DNA of 64,000 bases from Prevotellamassilia timonensis (GCF_021531665.1 NZ_JADYUH010000001.1:62001-126000); one strand, 5' to 3'. Positions 32,348-41,386 are shown, counted from the first letter of the stretch. Notes: a model not told the origin generated them from the sequence alone. Numbers and translations: made by a program.

Positions 32348-34225
32348 TTATCTGCCTAAAAGAACGAGCAACACGCTGATGTCGGAGGGAGAAACTCCGG
32401 GGATTCGGCTCGCCTGAGCGAGTGTTTCGGGTTTTATGGCAGAAAGTTTCTGGCGTGCCTCTGTGCTGAGTTGCGTGAGTTTTTCGTAGTTGAAATGGTT
32501 GGCTATGCGGATGTCTTCGAGTCTCTGCATTTTGTCGGCGAGTGCTCTTTCGCGGGCGATGTATCCGTGATATTTCATTTCTATTTCCGCTGCTTCCATC
32601 GTTTCTTCTTTCTCTTCGGTGATGGAATCAAGGAGTTTTTTGAATTCCTTGATTTCGGAAGAAAGAGAAGCAAGCGAAAGTTGCGGGCGGTTGATGAGGT
32701 CAAAGATGCGGGTGCCACCTGCGAGCGGTGTCGTTCCGACGCTTTCAAGGAAGGGATTTATTTTTGCTGCTTTCACCGGAAAGTTTCGGCAAAAGTCTTC
32801 GATGAGTCCAATTTCCTTTTTCTTCTGTTCGAGACGCTCTGTTCGTTTGGAAGAAGCCAAACCATACTTTTGTGCGTAAGGAGTCAATCGCATGTCCGCG
32901 TTGTCTTGTCGGAGAAGAATGCGATATTCCGCGCGAGACGTAAACATTCGGTAGGGTTCATCCACGCCTTTGGTGACCAAGTCATCGATGAGAACGCCGA
33001 TGTATGCTTCATCTCTCTTTAAGGTGAATTCATCGTTGCCCGTGCATTTCAGAGCAGCGTTGATTCCAGCCACGATGCCTTGTCCGCCTGCTTCCTCGTA
33101 GCCCGTGGTTCCGTTGACCTGTCCTGCAAAGAACAGACCTTTTATTTTCTTTGATTCCAACGTGTGCTTTAACTGTGTGGGCGGGAAGAAATCATATTCA
33201 ATCGCATATCCCGGACGATAGACCCGTATGTCGCGGAAGCAACTCATTTGTTTGAGTGCTTCAATTTGCACGTTCATCGGCAGACTCGAAGAAAAACCAT
33301 TCAGATAAAGTTCGTTTGTGTCGATTCCTTCGGGTTCAAGAAAGAGCGGATGGTGGTCTCGGTCGGGGAAAGTGACGAGTTTTGTTTCAATGCTTGGGCA
33401 GTAGCGCGGTCCGATGCTTTGAATTTGCCCGTTGTAAAGCGGTGAATCCTTCAGTCCGCTTCTCAAAACTTCGTGCACTTTCTCATTTGTTTCGCAAGTC
33501 CAGCACGGGAGTTGCGGGAGGGGTCGTGCCGGAGAAATGAAAGAGAATCGGTGAAAGTCCGTTTCGCCCGGTTGTTCCGTCATTTCTTCCAAGTGTACGC
33601 TTCTTTTGTCAATTCTCACCGGTGTTCCCGTTTTCATTCGTGCATGTTCAATTCCGAGTGCGGAGATGGAGTGGGTGAGTTTCGTGGCGGCAGGTTCGGC
33701 ACATCTTCCTCCGGGCACTTTTGTCTTTCCGACGTGCATCAAGCCGTTGAGAAAGGTTCCGGCGGTGATGACCACCGATTTGCCGCGCAGTTCAGCGCCC
33801 CAAAGCGTGCGAATGCCGATGACTTCATTGTTTTCGGTGAGAATCTCGGTAGCCTCGTCCTGCCAGATGGAAAGATTCGGTGTGTTCTCCAGTCTTTTTC
33901 TCCATTCCCAAATGAAGCGTGCGCGGTCGCACTGCGCTCTCGGACTCCACATGGCGGGTCCTTTGGAGCGGTTCAGCATTCTGAACTGAATGGCTGTGGC
34001 GTCGGTGACTTCGCCCATTTGTCCGCCCAGGGCGTCGATTTCGCGCACGATTTGTCCTTTTGCGATTCCGCCGACAGCGGGATTGCAACTCATTTGTGCG
34101 ATTTTGTTCATGTCCATTGTGACGAGACAGGTTTCTGCTCCCATCTTCGCGGCGGCGGCTGCTGCTTCGCAGCCGGCATGTCCTGCGCCAATCACAATGA
34201 CGTCAAAATGAAAGATTGTTTGCAT
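32348..34225 (-). CDS. mnmG: tRNA uridine-5-carboxymethylaminomethyl modification enzyme MnmG
   Basis: MnmG, with MnmE, installs the cmnm5 group on the wobble uridine of several tRNAs using FAD and methylene-tetrahydrofolate. The 625-residue protein has the FAD Rossmann motif VIVIGAGHAGCEAAAAAAKM at the N-terminus, the block CNPAVGGIAKGQIVREIDALGG, YCPSIETKLVTFPDR and GLFFAGQVNGTTGYEEAGGQ in the middle, and the C-terminal helical domain ending RIPGVSPSDISVLLVLLGR. Full length. A -7 box lies 43 nt upstream. It heads the minus-strand cluster down to deoC. Confidence 0.97.
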   Translation of the reverse strand: MQTIFHFDVIVIGAGHAGCEAAAAAAKMGAETCLVTMDMNKIAQMSCNPAVGGIAKGQIVREIDALGGQMGEVTDATAIQFRMLNRSKGPAMWSPRAQCDRARFIWEWRKRLENTPNLSIWQDEATEILTENNEVIGIRTLWGAELRGKSVVITAGTFLNGLMHVGKTKVPGGRCAEPAATKLTHSISALGIEHARMKTGTPVRIDKRSVHLEEMTEQPGETDFHRFSFISPARPLPQLPCWTCETNEKVHEVLRSGLKDSPLYNGQIQSIGPRYCPSIETKLVTFPDRDHHPLFLEPEGIDTNELYLNGFSSSLPMNVQIEALKQMSCFRDIRVYRPGYAIEYDFFPPTQLKHTLESKKIKGLFFAGQVNGTTGYEEAGGQGIVAGINAALKCTGNDEFTLKRDEAYIGVLIDDLVTKGVDEPYRMFTSRAEYRILLRQDNADMRLTPYAQKYGLASSKRTERLEQKKKEIGLIEDFCRNFPVKAAKINPFLESVGTTPLAGGTRIFDLINRPQLSLASLSSEIKEFKKLLDSITEEKEETMEAAEIEMKYHGYIARERALADKMQRLEDIRIANHFNYEKLTQLSTEARQKLSAIKPETLAQASRIPGVSPSDISVLLVLLGR

Positions 34226-34267
34226 CTTTTCAGTGGTTTCAAAAATAGGTTGGGCTCAAAGTCCCTT

Positions 34268-34276
34268 GCAAAAGTA
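34268..34276 (-). promoter_or_regulatory. -7 element for mnmG
   Basis: The minus strand reads TACTTTTGC, a good consensus match, 43 nt before the start codon. Confidence 0.6.
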
Positions 34277-34318
34277 CGAAAAAAAGAAAGCCCACTTTGT
34301 TGGAAAAGGAAAAAGCCC

Positions 34319-34326
34319 TATTTTTG
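34319..34326 (+). promoter_or_regulatory. -7 element for the DUF2851 gene
   Basis: TATTTTTG on the plus strand, about 92 nt before the start codon. It lies back to back with the mnmG promoter. Confidence 0.5.
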
Positions 34327-34417
34327 TTGGTTTAACAACGCCCTGTTTTCAAAAAAAGGAAGAAAAAAGCAGGAGACGGTGTTAGCCTTATTCCTCACAA
34401 ACCAACCCCAAGAGACT

Positions 34418-35698
34418 ATGGAATATCTGCTGCACTACGTTTGGCAACATCGCTGCTACGATGCCTCAAACCTCATCACCGCACAAGGACAAAAGATTGA
34501 AGTCCTCGACCCCGGCATACACAATATAATGTATTCCGGACCTGATTTCATCAATGCCAAGATAAAAGTCGAAGGTGTTGTGTGGGCGGGAAATGTAGAA
34601 ATACATCTTCGCTCTTCAGACTGGAAAAGACACCACCACGAGCGGGATGAAGCCTACAACAACGTGATTCTGCACATCGCTGAGCAGATAGACACCGAGG
34701 TGCAGACCGCAGCGGGGCGCACGCTTCCTCAACTGCAACTTTCCATTCCCGAGAAACTCGAAGCAAACTATCGAGAACTTCAAATGGAGGAAACCTATCC
34801 GCCCTGTTATCGTGTCATCCCCAAACTCCCTTTGCTCACGGTGCATTCTTGGATGAGTCGTCTTTCCGTGGAGCGTCTTGAGGAGAAAACACGCCGGATT
34901 GATGACTATTTGCGTCGAACCGCTGACGACTGGGAGCGCGTCTTCTTCATCACGCTGGCGAGGAACTTCGGTTTTGGAACCAACTCTGCCGCTTTTGAGT
35001 TATGGGCAATTTCCATCGATCTCAGTTTCTTGGGAAAACATCGCGATGACCCCTTGCAGGTGGAAGCCTTCTTCATCGGGCAGGCAGGTTTGTTGGACGA
35101 ATCGCTCGTTCCGCCGGAGCGGCGAGATAACTATTTCCGACTGCTGCAGAGAGAATACGAGTTCCTTCGCCACAAGTTCGGACTCCAGCCCGTTTCGTCA
35201 GCGCTGTGGCGCTTTGGGCGGCTTCGTCCTCAGAACTTTCCCTATGTGCGTCTTTCCCAACTCGCCCGTCTCTACAGTGAGCACCAGGTGAACTTTTCCA
35301 TGTTGCTTGAAACCCGGAGCAACGAAGACTTCCGCCGCCTCTTCCGCGTCGGTGTCACCGACTACTGGCGCACGCACTACACTTTCGGCGTGGAGAGTCG
35401 GAGTGTTGAGAAAACCCTTCGGGAGTCCTCGTTGGACTTGTTGCTCATCAACACCGTTTCCCCCTTACTTTTTGCCTATGGTCGTCACCTCATGGACGAA
35501 GACCTTTCGGAGCGCGCTTTTCGCATCTTGGAGCAGATACCCCCGGAGCGGAACTACATCACGCGCAGTTGGCAGCGCGCCGGCATTGCGGTTGAACACG
35601 CTGCCGACAGCCAAGCCCTGATTCAGTTGAGACAACACTACTGCGAACGAAAAGACTGTCTGCGCTGCCGCTTTGGCTCCGCCTATCTGCGACAGTAA
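34418..35698 (+). CDS. DUF2851 family protein
   Basis: The start is the ATG giving MEYLLHYVWQHRCY, preceded by an AAGAG ribosome-binding-like word; the same frame is open for over 900 nt upstream, opposite mnmG, and that part is a shadow. The 426-residue protein matches the Bacteroidetes DUF2851 family: LITAQGQKIEVLDPGIHNIMYSGPDF in part (GIHNIMYSGPDF), GNVEIHLRSSDWKRHHHERDEAY with conserved His and Asp, and a C-terminal Cys cluster CERKDCLRC. The fold and function are unknown to me; the conserved acidic and histidine residues hint at a nuclease-like site, which is inference. It is followed by a thioesterase and dprA. Confidence 0.85.
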   Translation: MEYLLHYVWQHRCYDASNLITAQGQKIEVLDPGIHNIMYSGPDFINAKIKVEGVVWAGNVEIHLRSSDWKRHHHERDEAYNNVILHIAEQIDTEVQTAAGRTLPQLQLSIPEKLEANYRELQMEETYPPCYRVIPKLPLLTVHSWMSRLSVERLEEKTRRIDDYLRRTADDWERVFFITLARNFGFGTNSAAFELWAISIDLSFLGKHRDDPLQVEAFFIGQAGLLDESLVPPERRDNYFRLLQREYEFLRHKFGLQPVSSALWRFGRLRPQNFPYVRLSQLARLYSEHQVNFSMLLETRSNEDFRRLFRVGVTDYWRTHYTFGVESRSVEKTLRESSLDLLLINTVSPLLFAYGRHLMDEDLSERAFRILEQIPPERNYITRSWQRAGIAVEHAADSQALIQLRQHYCERKDCLRCRFGSAYLRQ

Positions 35699-35775
35699 TC
35701 CTTCCCAATTTGAATCTTTTGAATATATCTAATACACTGAATAACAAGAGAATAAATACAAATAACCATTTGAGT

Positions 35776-36171
35776 ATGCCAAAGTATATTTACAGTCTGC
35801 AGATGAAAGTCCGCGACTATGAATGCGATTTACAGGGTATTGTGAACAATGCCAACTATCAGCACTACACGGAACACACCCGTCACGAGTTTTTGCTCTC
35901 GCGCGGCGTCAGTTTCGCGGCACTTCATGAAAAAGGGATTGATGCGGTGGTGGCTCGCATGCAACTTCAGTTCAAGACTCCGCTGCGCAGTGGTGACCTT
36001 TTCGAGTCCCGTTTGGCGTTGCGCCGTGAGGGCATCAAGTATGTCTTCCAGCAAGACATCTATCGTCTTCCCGATGAAAAAGTCGTGTTGAAATCCGTGG
36101 TGGAAGCCGTGTGTCTTGTTCAGGGGAAAATGGGTCATTGTCAGGAATTAGACCGGTTGATTGAAGAATGA
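35776..36171 (+). CDS. Acyl-CoA thioesterase, 4HBT hotdog fold
   Basis: The start taken is MPKYIYSLQMKVRDYE. The 131-residue protein is a single hotdog domain of the 4-hydroxybenzoyl-CoA thioesterase type: the signature VRDYECDLQGIVNNANYQHY at residues 11-30 includes the conserved Asp and the GIVNNANY turn. It hydrolyses an acyl-CoA; the natural acyl group is unknown. Its stop codon overlaps the dprA start (ATGA), so the two are translationally coupled. Confidence 0.87.
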   Translation: MPKYIYSLQMKVRDYECDLQGIVNNANYQHYTEHTRHEFLLSRGVSFAALHEKGIDAVVARMQLQFKTPLRSGDLFESRLALRREGIKYVFQQDIYRLPDEKVVLKSVVEAVCLVQGKMGHCQELDRLIEE

Positions 36172-37271
36172 TGGAAACACTTGCCTCTTTGACCCTCTAT
36201 TTCCTTCAAGGTCTTTCGGGAAAGGATGCCCTCAAGCTGTTGAACCACTACGGTTCCGCCGAGAAGGTGCTGGCAGATGCCGGGAACGAGTTCCCGCAAC
36301 TGCGTGACCGTTGTTTTTCCGGCGGTGCGCTGAGCCTGGCGCGTCAGAAAGCAGAAAAAGAGTTAGCGCTTTGCGAAAAGCGAGGCATCAAAGTCTTGCC
36401 CTATCTTTCGGAGGACTATCCTCAACTTTTGAGAGAGGAAAACATCGCCGATGCCCCGCCCGTCCTTTTTTATTCCGGAAAATGCGCTCTGCAACGCCGC
36501 CGCATGCTGAGCATTGTCGGAACGCGTCAAATGACGGACTACGGCAAGGACTTCATTGAACGCTTCATGGCTGATTTGGCGCGCTTGCGTCCGGATTTGC
36601 TCATTGTGAGCGGTTTGGCTTATGGTGTGGATATATGTGCTCATCGCGCTGCGCTGAAAAACGGACTGGAGACTTTGGCAGTTTTGGCTCACGGTTTGGA
36701 CCGCGTCTATCCCTCCTTGCATCGGCACACCGCCAACGAGATGGTGGAGCACGGTGGACTTTTGACGGAATATCCGATGGGCAGTACGCCGGAAAGAATA
36801 CATTTTGTGGCTCGAAATCGCATTGTGGCAGGCATGAGTGCCGGGACGCTTGTTGTGGAGAGTGCCGCGCATGGCGGCGGATTGATTACGGCAGATCTCG
36901 CTTTTGGCTATGCGCGGGAGGTGATGGCTGTTCCCGGTCGGGTGGGGGATGCCTATTCCGAAGGCTGTTTGCGTTTGGTGCAGCAGCAGAAAGCAAGTCT
37001 TGTCACCTCTGCCGAAGATGTGTTGAACGTCCTCGGTTGGAAACCGGAGGAGCCAGCGAAGGTTAGTCAGCCGACGCTTTTTCCCGTCTATACTGCCGCA
37101 CAGGAAAAACTGCTTGAACTCCTTTCTTCTGCCGAAACCATGAGTCTGGACGAACTGGTTCGGGCGACTGACATGAGCATTGCACAAATCAGCGATGACC
37201 TCTTCACGCTGGAAGACATGGGTGTCGTACGGCGCGTTCCGGGAAACCGCTACCGGAGTGTCAGCCTCTGA
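36168..37271 (+). CDS. dprA: DNA-processing protein DprA
   Basis: DprA binds incoming single-stranded DNA and loads RecA in natural transformation. The 367-residue protein has an N-terminal helical region, the Rossmann core with SIVGTRQMTDYGKDFIE near 115, VSGLAYGVDICAHRAALKNG near 147, PERIHFVARNRIVAGMSAGT near 204 and AVPGRVGDAYSEGCLRLVQ, and a C-terminal winged-helix (DMSIAQISDDLFTLEDMGVVRR). All conserved parts are present. It overlaps the thioesterase gene by 4 nt. DprA is widespread, so competence cannot be concluded from it alone. Confidence 0.95.
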   Translation: MMETLASLTLYFLQGLSGKDALKLLNHYGSAEKVLADAGNEFPQLRDRCFSGGALSLARQKAEKELALCEKRGIKVLPYLSEDYPQLLREENIADAPPVLFYSGKCALQRRRMLSIVGTRQMTDYGKDFIERFMADLARLRPDLLIVSGLAYGVDICAHRAALKNGLETLAVLAHGLDRVYPSLHRHTANEMVEHGGLLTEYPMGSTPERIHFVARNRIVAGMSAGTLVVESAAHGGGLITADLAFGYAREVMAVPGRVGDAYSEGCLRLVQQQKASLVTSAEDVLNVLGWKPEEPAKVSQPTLFPVYTAAQEKLLELLSSAETMSLDELVRATDMSIAQISDDLFTLEDMGVVRRVPGNRYRSVSL

Positions 37272-37316
37272 CTTTAGTTTCTGACAGAACGACGCGAAGT
37301 TCCACGTCGCATTTTG

Positions 37317-37640
37317 TTTTCCACACCTAAGGCGGTTTTTCGGTTTTAACACTTCTTGCTTTTGGCGACGAAAAGTATTATATTTGTATAGAGATATGGG
37401 AGGAGCCTCGGCTCCCCCCTTTTTTTGTCACTTTCCCTTTAAAATCGGGGTTTTTAGGAGCGCTTCCGGGAAAAATTTGCCTTCCTCTAGTTTTTCTTTG
37501 CCTTCCTCTAGTTTAAATTAGGGGAAGGCAAAGAAAAATTATGCGCCGAGTAGGCAAAATTGGGAGGCGGAAAGTGTTCCCGAAAGTTAAAAATGTTAAT
37601 GTCGAATCGCTGAAAAATGGCTTAAAATTGTTGGTTTTTT
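37317..37640. repeat. Long direct repeat, copy 2 (copy 1 at 17961-18285)
   Basis: It starts TTTTCCACACC and carries the same ordered words as copy 1, with a few substitutions and small gaps around the AGGAGCGC palindrome region. It also carries the promoter-terminator mini-cassette at 37379-37426. It begins 45 nt after dprA and abuts an octamer array. Confidence 0.85.
37379..37426 (+). ncRNA. Promoter-terminator mini-cassette inside direct repeat copy 2
   Basis: TATATTTG (37379-37386) is followed by the same GGGAGGAGCC/GGCTCCCCCC hairpin (37398-37419) and TTTTTTT. The arrangement and spacing are the same as at 18024-18070. Confidence 0.4.
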
Positions 37641-37653
37641 GGCGGAACTTCTC

Positions 37654-37797
37654 GACTAAGAGACTAAGAGAGGAAGAGTCAAAGGGACTAAGAGTCAAAA
37701 AGACTAAGAGACAAAGAGTCAAAAAGACTAAGAGACAAAGAGACAAAGGGACAAAGAGTCAAAGGGACTAAGAGAGGAAGAGACGAAGGGCGAAAGG
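37654..37797. repeat. Octanucleotide tandem array, 18 units
   Basis: The 144 bp divide exactly into 18 octamers, mostly GACTAAGA, GACAAAGA, GTCAAAAA and GTCAAAGG. Open frames through it are low-complexity and not gene-like. Confidence 0.9.
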
Positions 37798-37803
37798 ACC
37801 GTT

Positions 37804-38473
37804 TTTTGAAACATTAATGTCCATGAATTTGATTCATTAAAAAGCCGGTAATTTGTTTTGGAACACGAATTGTTCACAATTTGTTCAGAATTAATGAGAC
37901 AATTAATGGGCATTAATGGAGAAAGAATTTTTGTTTTGGAAGACGAAACGTGCGAATGCTCAGAAATTAATGAGACATTTAATGAGACATTTAATGAGAC
38001 AATTAATGGGCATTAATGGAGAAACATTTCTTGCTAGGAGCGCACCCAGTTAAAACTAGGAGCGCACCCAGTTAAAACTAGGAGCGCACCTAAGAAAAAC
38101 TAGGAGCGCACCTAAGAAAAACTAGGAGCGCACCTAATTTTGCAAGGAGCGCACCCTTTTTGAAAAAAAGTGCGATGAAAACGGCGATTTTTGCCTTTTC
38201 CGCCCAATGAGCCCAAAAGTGCGATGAAAACGGCGTTTTTTGCTTTTTTCGCCCAACCCTACATGTCCGCTTTTCTATCATTCCAACCCTACACACTGCG
38301 CCGCGCAACCCTACACAATGAAGGGTTTTGTGTAGGATTTTCAGACCAAACCCTACACACTTAACGTTGCTGATAATCAAAGTGTAAGCCTGTTTTGTGT
38401 AGGGTTTGCAGAGAATGTATGTAGCCCTTGAAAAACGTATAGGAACTGAAGGGTGAGAATGCGCGTTTGCGCG
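37804..38473. repeat. Right arm of the long inverted repeat (partner 2013-2674)
   Basis: Read as reverse complement it follows the left arm block by block: CCTATACGTTTTTCAAGGG, the TGTAGGGTT words, AACCCTTCATTGTGTAGGG, the GGTGCGCTCC words, ATTAATGCCCATTAATTGTC and GGCTTTTTAATGAATCAAAT. Some internal units are expanded, chiefly the GGAGCGCACC units at 38035-38156. No gene is seen. Confidence 0.78.
38035..38156. repeat. Tandem AGGAGCGCACC units, six copies
   Basis: Six copies of a 20-22 bp unit, AGGAGCGCACC followed by CAGTTAAAACT or TAAGAAAAACT, sit inside the right inverted-repeat arm. The left arm has one or two corresponding units. A related perfect palindrome AGGAGCGCTCCT is at about 18163. 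Confidence 0.85.
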
Positions 38474-38745
38474 CGAATCCTCTTTCATTGGGCTGCTCGG
38501 AGAATTTATGTCATCAAGGTCATTCAAAAATGGCTTGCGCGTTGTCGGTATTGCTTCTGAGCGCGCTCTTTGGTTTATCTCGTCAGTCGCGTAGTTCGCC
38601 ATGCTCTTTCCTTCGCTTTCAAAGGTTCGTTTCTTCGAATCCTGGCCTTGACTTAACCCAATTTTCAGTCCTCCCTTCAATGAAAGAGCCGTGGCGAAAG
38701 ACACGCTTTCGTAAGAAATAGAGCGTATTACTTAAAATAATGTAA
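38474..38745. other. Gene-free stretch before the DEAD-box helicase
   Basis: No credible gene or hairpin is visible. Open frames cross it but have no recognisable content. Confidence 0.35.
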
Positions 38746-38754
38746 TATATTTGC
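38746..38754 (+). promoter_or_regulatory. -7 element for the DEAD-box helicase
   Basis: TATATTTGC is a perfect -7 match 34 nt before the TTG start. No clear -33 TTTG is present. Confidence 0.6.
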
Positions 38755-38787
38755 ACCCCAGCAACCTTCCTTAAACTGAGAAATAGT

Positions 38788-40581
38788 TTGAAAACATTTG
38801 AAGAATTAGGCGTGTCGGAAGAAATCCGTCGTGCCATTGAAGAGATGGGATATGAGTCTCCCATGCCTGTGCAAGAAGAGGTCATCCCTTATTTATTGGG
38901 CGTCGGTAATGACGTCATTGCCTTGGCGCAGACCGGAACAGGAAAAACCGCTGCTTTCGGTCTTCCCGTTTTGCAGAAGATACGGACGGACGACAAGCGC
39001 ACGCAGGCTGTCATTCTGAGTCCGACGCGTGAACTTTGTTTGCAAATTGCAGGAGACTTGAAAGACTACTCTCGCTACATTGACCATCTGCATGTCGTTG
39101 CGGTCTATGGTGGCAGTAGCATTGAAAGTCAAATTCGCAACTTGAAGAAAGGCGCTCAGGTCATCGTGGCGACACCGGGTCGTTTGATTGATTTGATGCA
39201 CCGCGGCGTGGCACGCCTGGATGCCGTTGAAAACGTCGTGCTGGACGAAGCCGATGAAATGCTGAACATGGGTTTCTCCGAGAGCATTGACGAAATCCTT
39301 GCCGGCGTGCCCGAAGAAAGAAACACGCTCCTCTTTTCTGCCACCATGGGAAAAGAAATTGAGCGCATCGCCAAAAACTACCTCCGAGACTATAAGGAAA
39401 TTGTCGTCGGCTCGCGAAACGAAGGTGCTGAAAACGTCAACCACATCTACTATCTCGTCCAAGCCAAAGACAAATATGTCGCCTTGAAGCGAGTGGTGGA
39501 CTATTTCCCCAGAATCTACGCCATCATCTTTTGCCGCACGAGAATGGAAACGCAGGAAGTGGCGGACCATCTCATTCGTGACGGCTACAATGCAGAATCT
39601 TTGCACGGCGAACTCTCGCAGCAACAGCGCGACCTGACGATGCAGAAGTTCCGCAATCACCACGTGCAACTTCTCGTTGCCACCGACGTGGCAGCGCGCG
39701 GCTTGGACGTGGAGGATCTCACTCACGTCATCAACTACGGCTTGCCCGACGATGTGGAGAACTACACCCACCGCTCCGGACGAACGGGACGTGCCGGCAA
39801 GCGAGGCACCAGCATTTCCATCATTCACTTGCGTGAGAAGGGAAAGGTGCGCACCATCGAGCGCGTCATCGGCAAGAAGTTTGAAGCAGGCGTGTTGCCC
39901 GAGCCGCAGGAAATCTGCACCAAGCAACTCTACAAGGTTATGGATGAATTGGAGCGCACCGAGGTCAATGAGACGGAGATTGCTCCCTTCCTGCCCGAAG
40001 TCTTCCGCAAGTTGGAATGGCTGAGCAAGGAAGACCTTGTGAAGCGTGTGGTCAGTCGTGAGTTCGGACGCTTTTTGGAATACTATGCCAACGCGCCGGT
40101 CATTGAGCAGCCGGAAGAACGCACGAAAGGTCGGGGAAAGGGGAAGGATGCCTCAGAAGGCGGTTCGCGCCGTTCGCGTCAAACTTCCGGACCACGCCGC
40201 GCCGAAGAAGGCTACACCCGTCTTTTCATCAACCTTGGCAAGCGCGACAATTTCTACGCTCGTGAAATCATCAACCTGGTCAATCGTCATGTCCGCGGGT
40301 CCAAGATTGACATCGGGCGCATCGACCTCACCACCAACTGCTCCTTCTTTGAGGTGCCTTCCAACCAGGTGGAAGAGGTGATGGTCAAGATGAAGCGTGC
40401 CAAGGTCGGTGACCGCAAGGTGGTCATTGATTTTGCCGACCGGGAAGACGGCGGCGGAAAGAAAGGAAAAGGGCGCGGCGGTCGCACCTTTGCGGAAGTC
40501 GCCGATTCCCGTCGCATGAAAAACGCGTGGAAGAAAGAAAAGAAGATGCGGAAGGACGACTGGCAGAAGTTTTTTGAATAG
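38788..40581 (+). CDS. deaD: DEAD-box ATP-dependent RNA helicase (DeaD/CsdA type), TTG start
   Basis: The protein unwinds structured RNA in ribosome assembly and mRNA decay. No in-frame ATG precedes the conserved N-terminus KTFEELGVSEEIRRAIEEMG, so the TTG at 38788 is taken as start; the next ATG is inside the Q-motif region. The 597 residues show LAQTGTGKTAAFGLP (Walker A) near 50, PTRELCLQIA, VLDEADEMLNMGF near 152, FSATM, and HRSGRTGRAGKRG. The C-terminus has a DbpA-like RNA-binding domain (YTRLFINLGKRDNFYAREIINLV) followed by a Lys/Arg/Gly-rich tail. A long linker at 440-480 is basic. Cold-shock type regulation is possible but not shown. Confidence 0.95.
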   Translation: MKTFEELGVSEEIRRAIEEMGYESPMPVQEEVIPYLLGVGNDVIALAQTGTGKTAAFGLPVLQKIRTDDKRTQAVILSPTRELCLQIAGDLKDYSRYIDHLHVVAVYGGSSIESQIRNLKKGAQVIVATPGRLIDLMHRGVARLDAVENVVLDEADEMLNMGFSESIDEILAGVPEERNTLLFSATMGKEIERIAKNYLRDYKEIVVGSRNEGAENVNHIYYLVQAKDKYVALKRVVDYFPRIYAIIFCRTRMETQEVADHLIRDGYNAESLHGELSQQQRDLTMQKFRNHHVQLLVATDVAARGLDVEDLTHVINYGLPDDVENYTHRSGRTGRAGKRGTSISIIHLREKGKVRTIERVIGKKFEAGVLPEPQEICTKQLYKVMDELERTEVNETEIAPFLPEVFRKLEWLSKEDLVKRVVSREFGRFLEYYANAPVIEQPEERTKGRGKGKDASEGGSRRSRQTSGPRRAEEGYTRLFINLGKRDNFYAREIINLVNRHVRGSKIDIGRIDLTTNCSFFEVPSNQVEEVMVKMKRAKVGDRKVVIDFADREDGGGKKGKGRGGRTFAEVADSRRMKNAWKKEKKMRKDDWQKFFE

Positions 40582-40699
40582 TTCTTTTCCGCGGCGTTTT
40601 TGAATCGTTCCTTTGGGGCGCGTGGTTTTGCGCTGCGAGACTCTCCGAAAAGTTTGAGTTTGCGCGGTGAGACTTTTTCCTTATGATAGAATTTGAATC

Positions 40700-41386
40700 A
40701 TGAAGTCAATCTTTTTAAATAGGTGGTTCCGCTTCGTCGCTGTGGGTTTCCTGCTGTGGGCTTCAGCGTCTTCGCTCGGTGCGCAGAACGTGCTGTTCCG
40801 TGTGGGTGGTGGTTTCGCTTCTCACTATGGTCCGGCGAAGGTGGTCGGTGCATATAAAATAGGTATAGGCTATGAGTGGGAGTTTGACCAGCATTGGTCG
40901 GTCACTCCTTCGCTCAATCTCTACGGCAAGGGGTGGCGCCAGCCCGACCGTCCGGTGCGCGTTTTGGACGAGGACGGCAATCAGGTCTTTGACGAAGAGA
41001 CCGGAGACCCGGTGGTGGGTGTCAAATCACAGCGCACCTCTGCCAACTATTTGGAGTTGCCCGTGATGTTCTCCTACTATCTTCGCCTCGCTCCTTCCCG
41101 CTATGTCGTCTTCTCCGCCGGTCCCTATGTCGCTTGTGGTTTGTTCGGCAAGCAGGAGACCAAGGGCGACACCGAGCGTCCCGGCGCCGAAAAGATGTTC
41201 TATGAGCATCAGACCTTTGGGCGTGCCGGCGTTCGCCGCATGGATGCCGGATTGCAAGTCTTCTCCGGCTATCAGTTCCCCGCCGGCGTTTGCATCGGAG
41301 TGGAAGCCGATTTTGGTTTCATCCCCACTCGAAAGAATGGCGAGAAGAATGTCAGTGCCCTCATTTCTTTGTCCTATAAACTCTGA
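40700..41386 (+). CDS. Outer-membrane beta-barrel protein (PorT-like family)
   Basis: The 228-residue product has a signal peptide (FVAVGFLLWASASSLGAQ) and a short beta-barrel with strands such as IGIGYEWEFDQHWSVTPSLNLY, YLELPVMFSYYLRL and YVVFSAGPYVACGLFG, ending in SLSYKL. This is the outer-membrane barrel family that includes PorT-like proteins of Bacteroidetes; the size suggests eight strands. The precise role is unknown. It lies 105 nt before the CHASE2 gene on the same strand. The 47 bp around its stop are duplicated in the gap that follows. Confidence 0.78.
   Translation: MKSIFLNRWFRFVAVGFLLWASASSLGAQNVLFRVGGGFASHYGPAKVVGAYKIGIGYEWEFDQHWSVTPSLNLYGKGWRQPDRPVRVLDEDGNQVFDEETGDPVVGVKSQRTSANYLELPVMFSYYLRLAPSRYVVFSAGPYVACGLFGKQETKGDTERPGAEKMFYEHQTFGRAGVRRMDAGLQVFSGYQFPAGVCIGVEADFGFIPTRKNGEKNVSALISLSYKL

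Noticed and set aside
33473-34417. Upstream extension of the DUF2851 frame
   Set aside because: It runs opposite mnmG and has no homology; the DUF2851 family starts at 34418 just after a ribosome-binding-like AAGAG.
38600-38660. tRNA-like 3' half (TTCGAATCC word)
   Set aside because: No cloverleaf can be formed around it; the match is to the T-loop word only.
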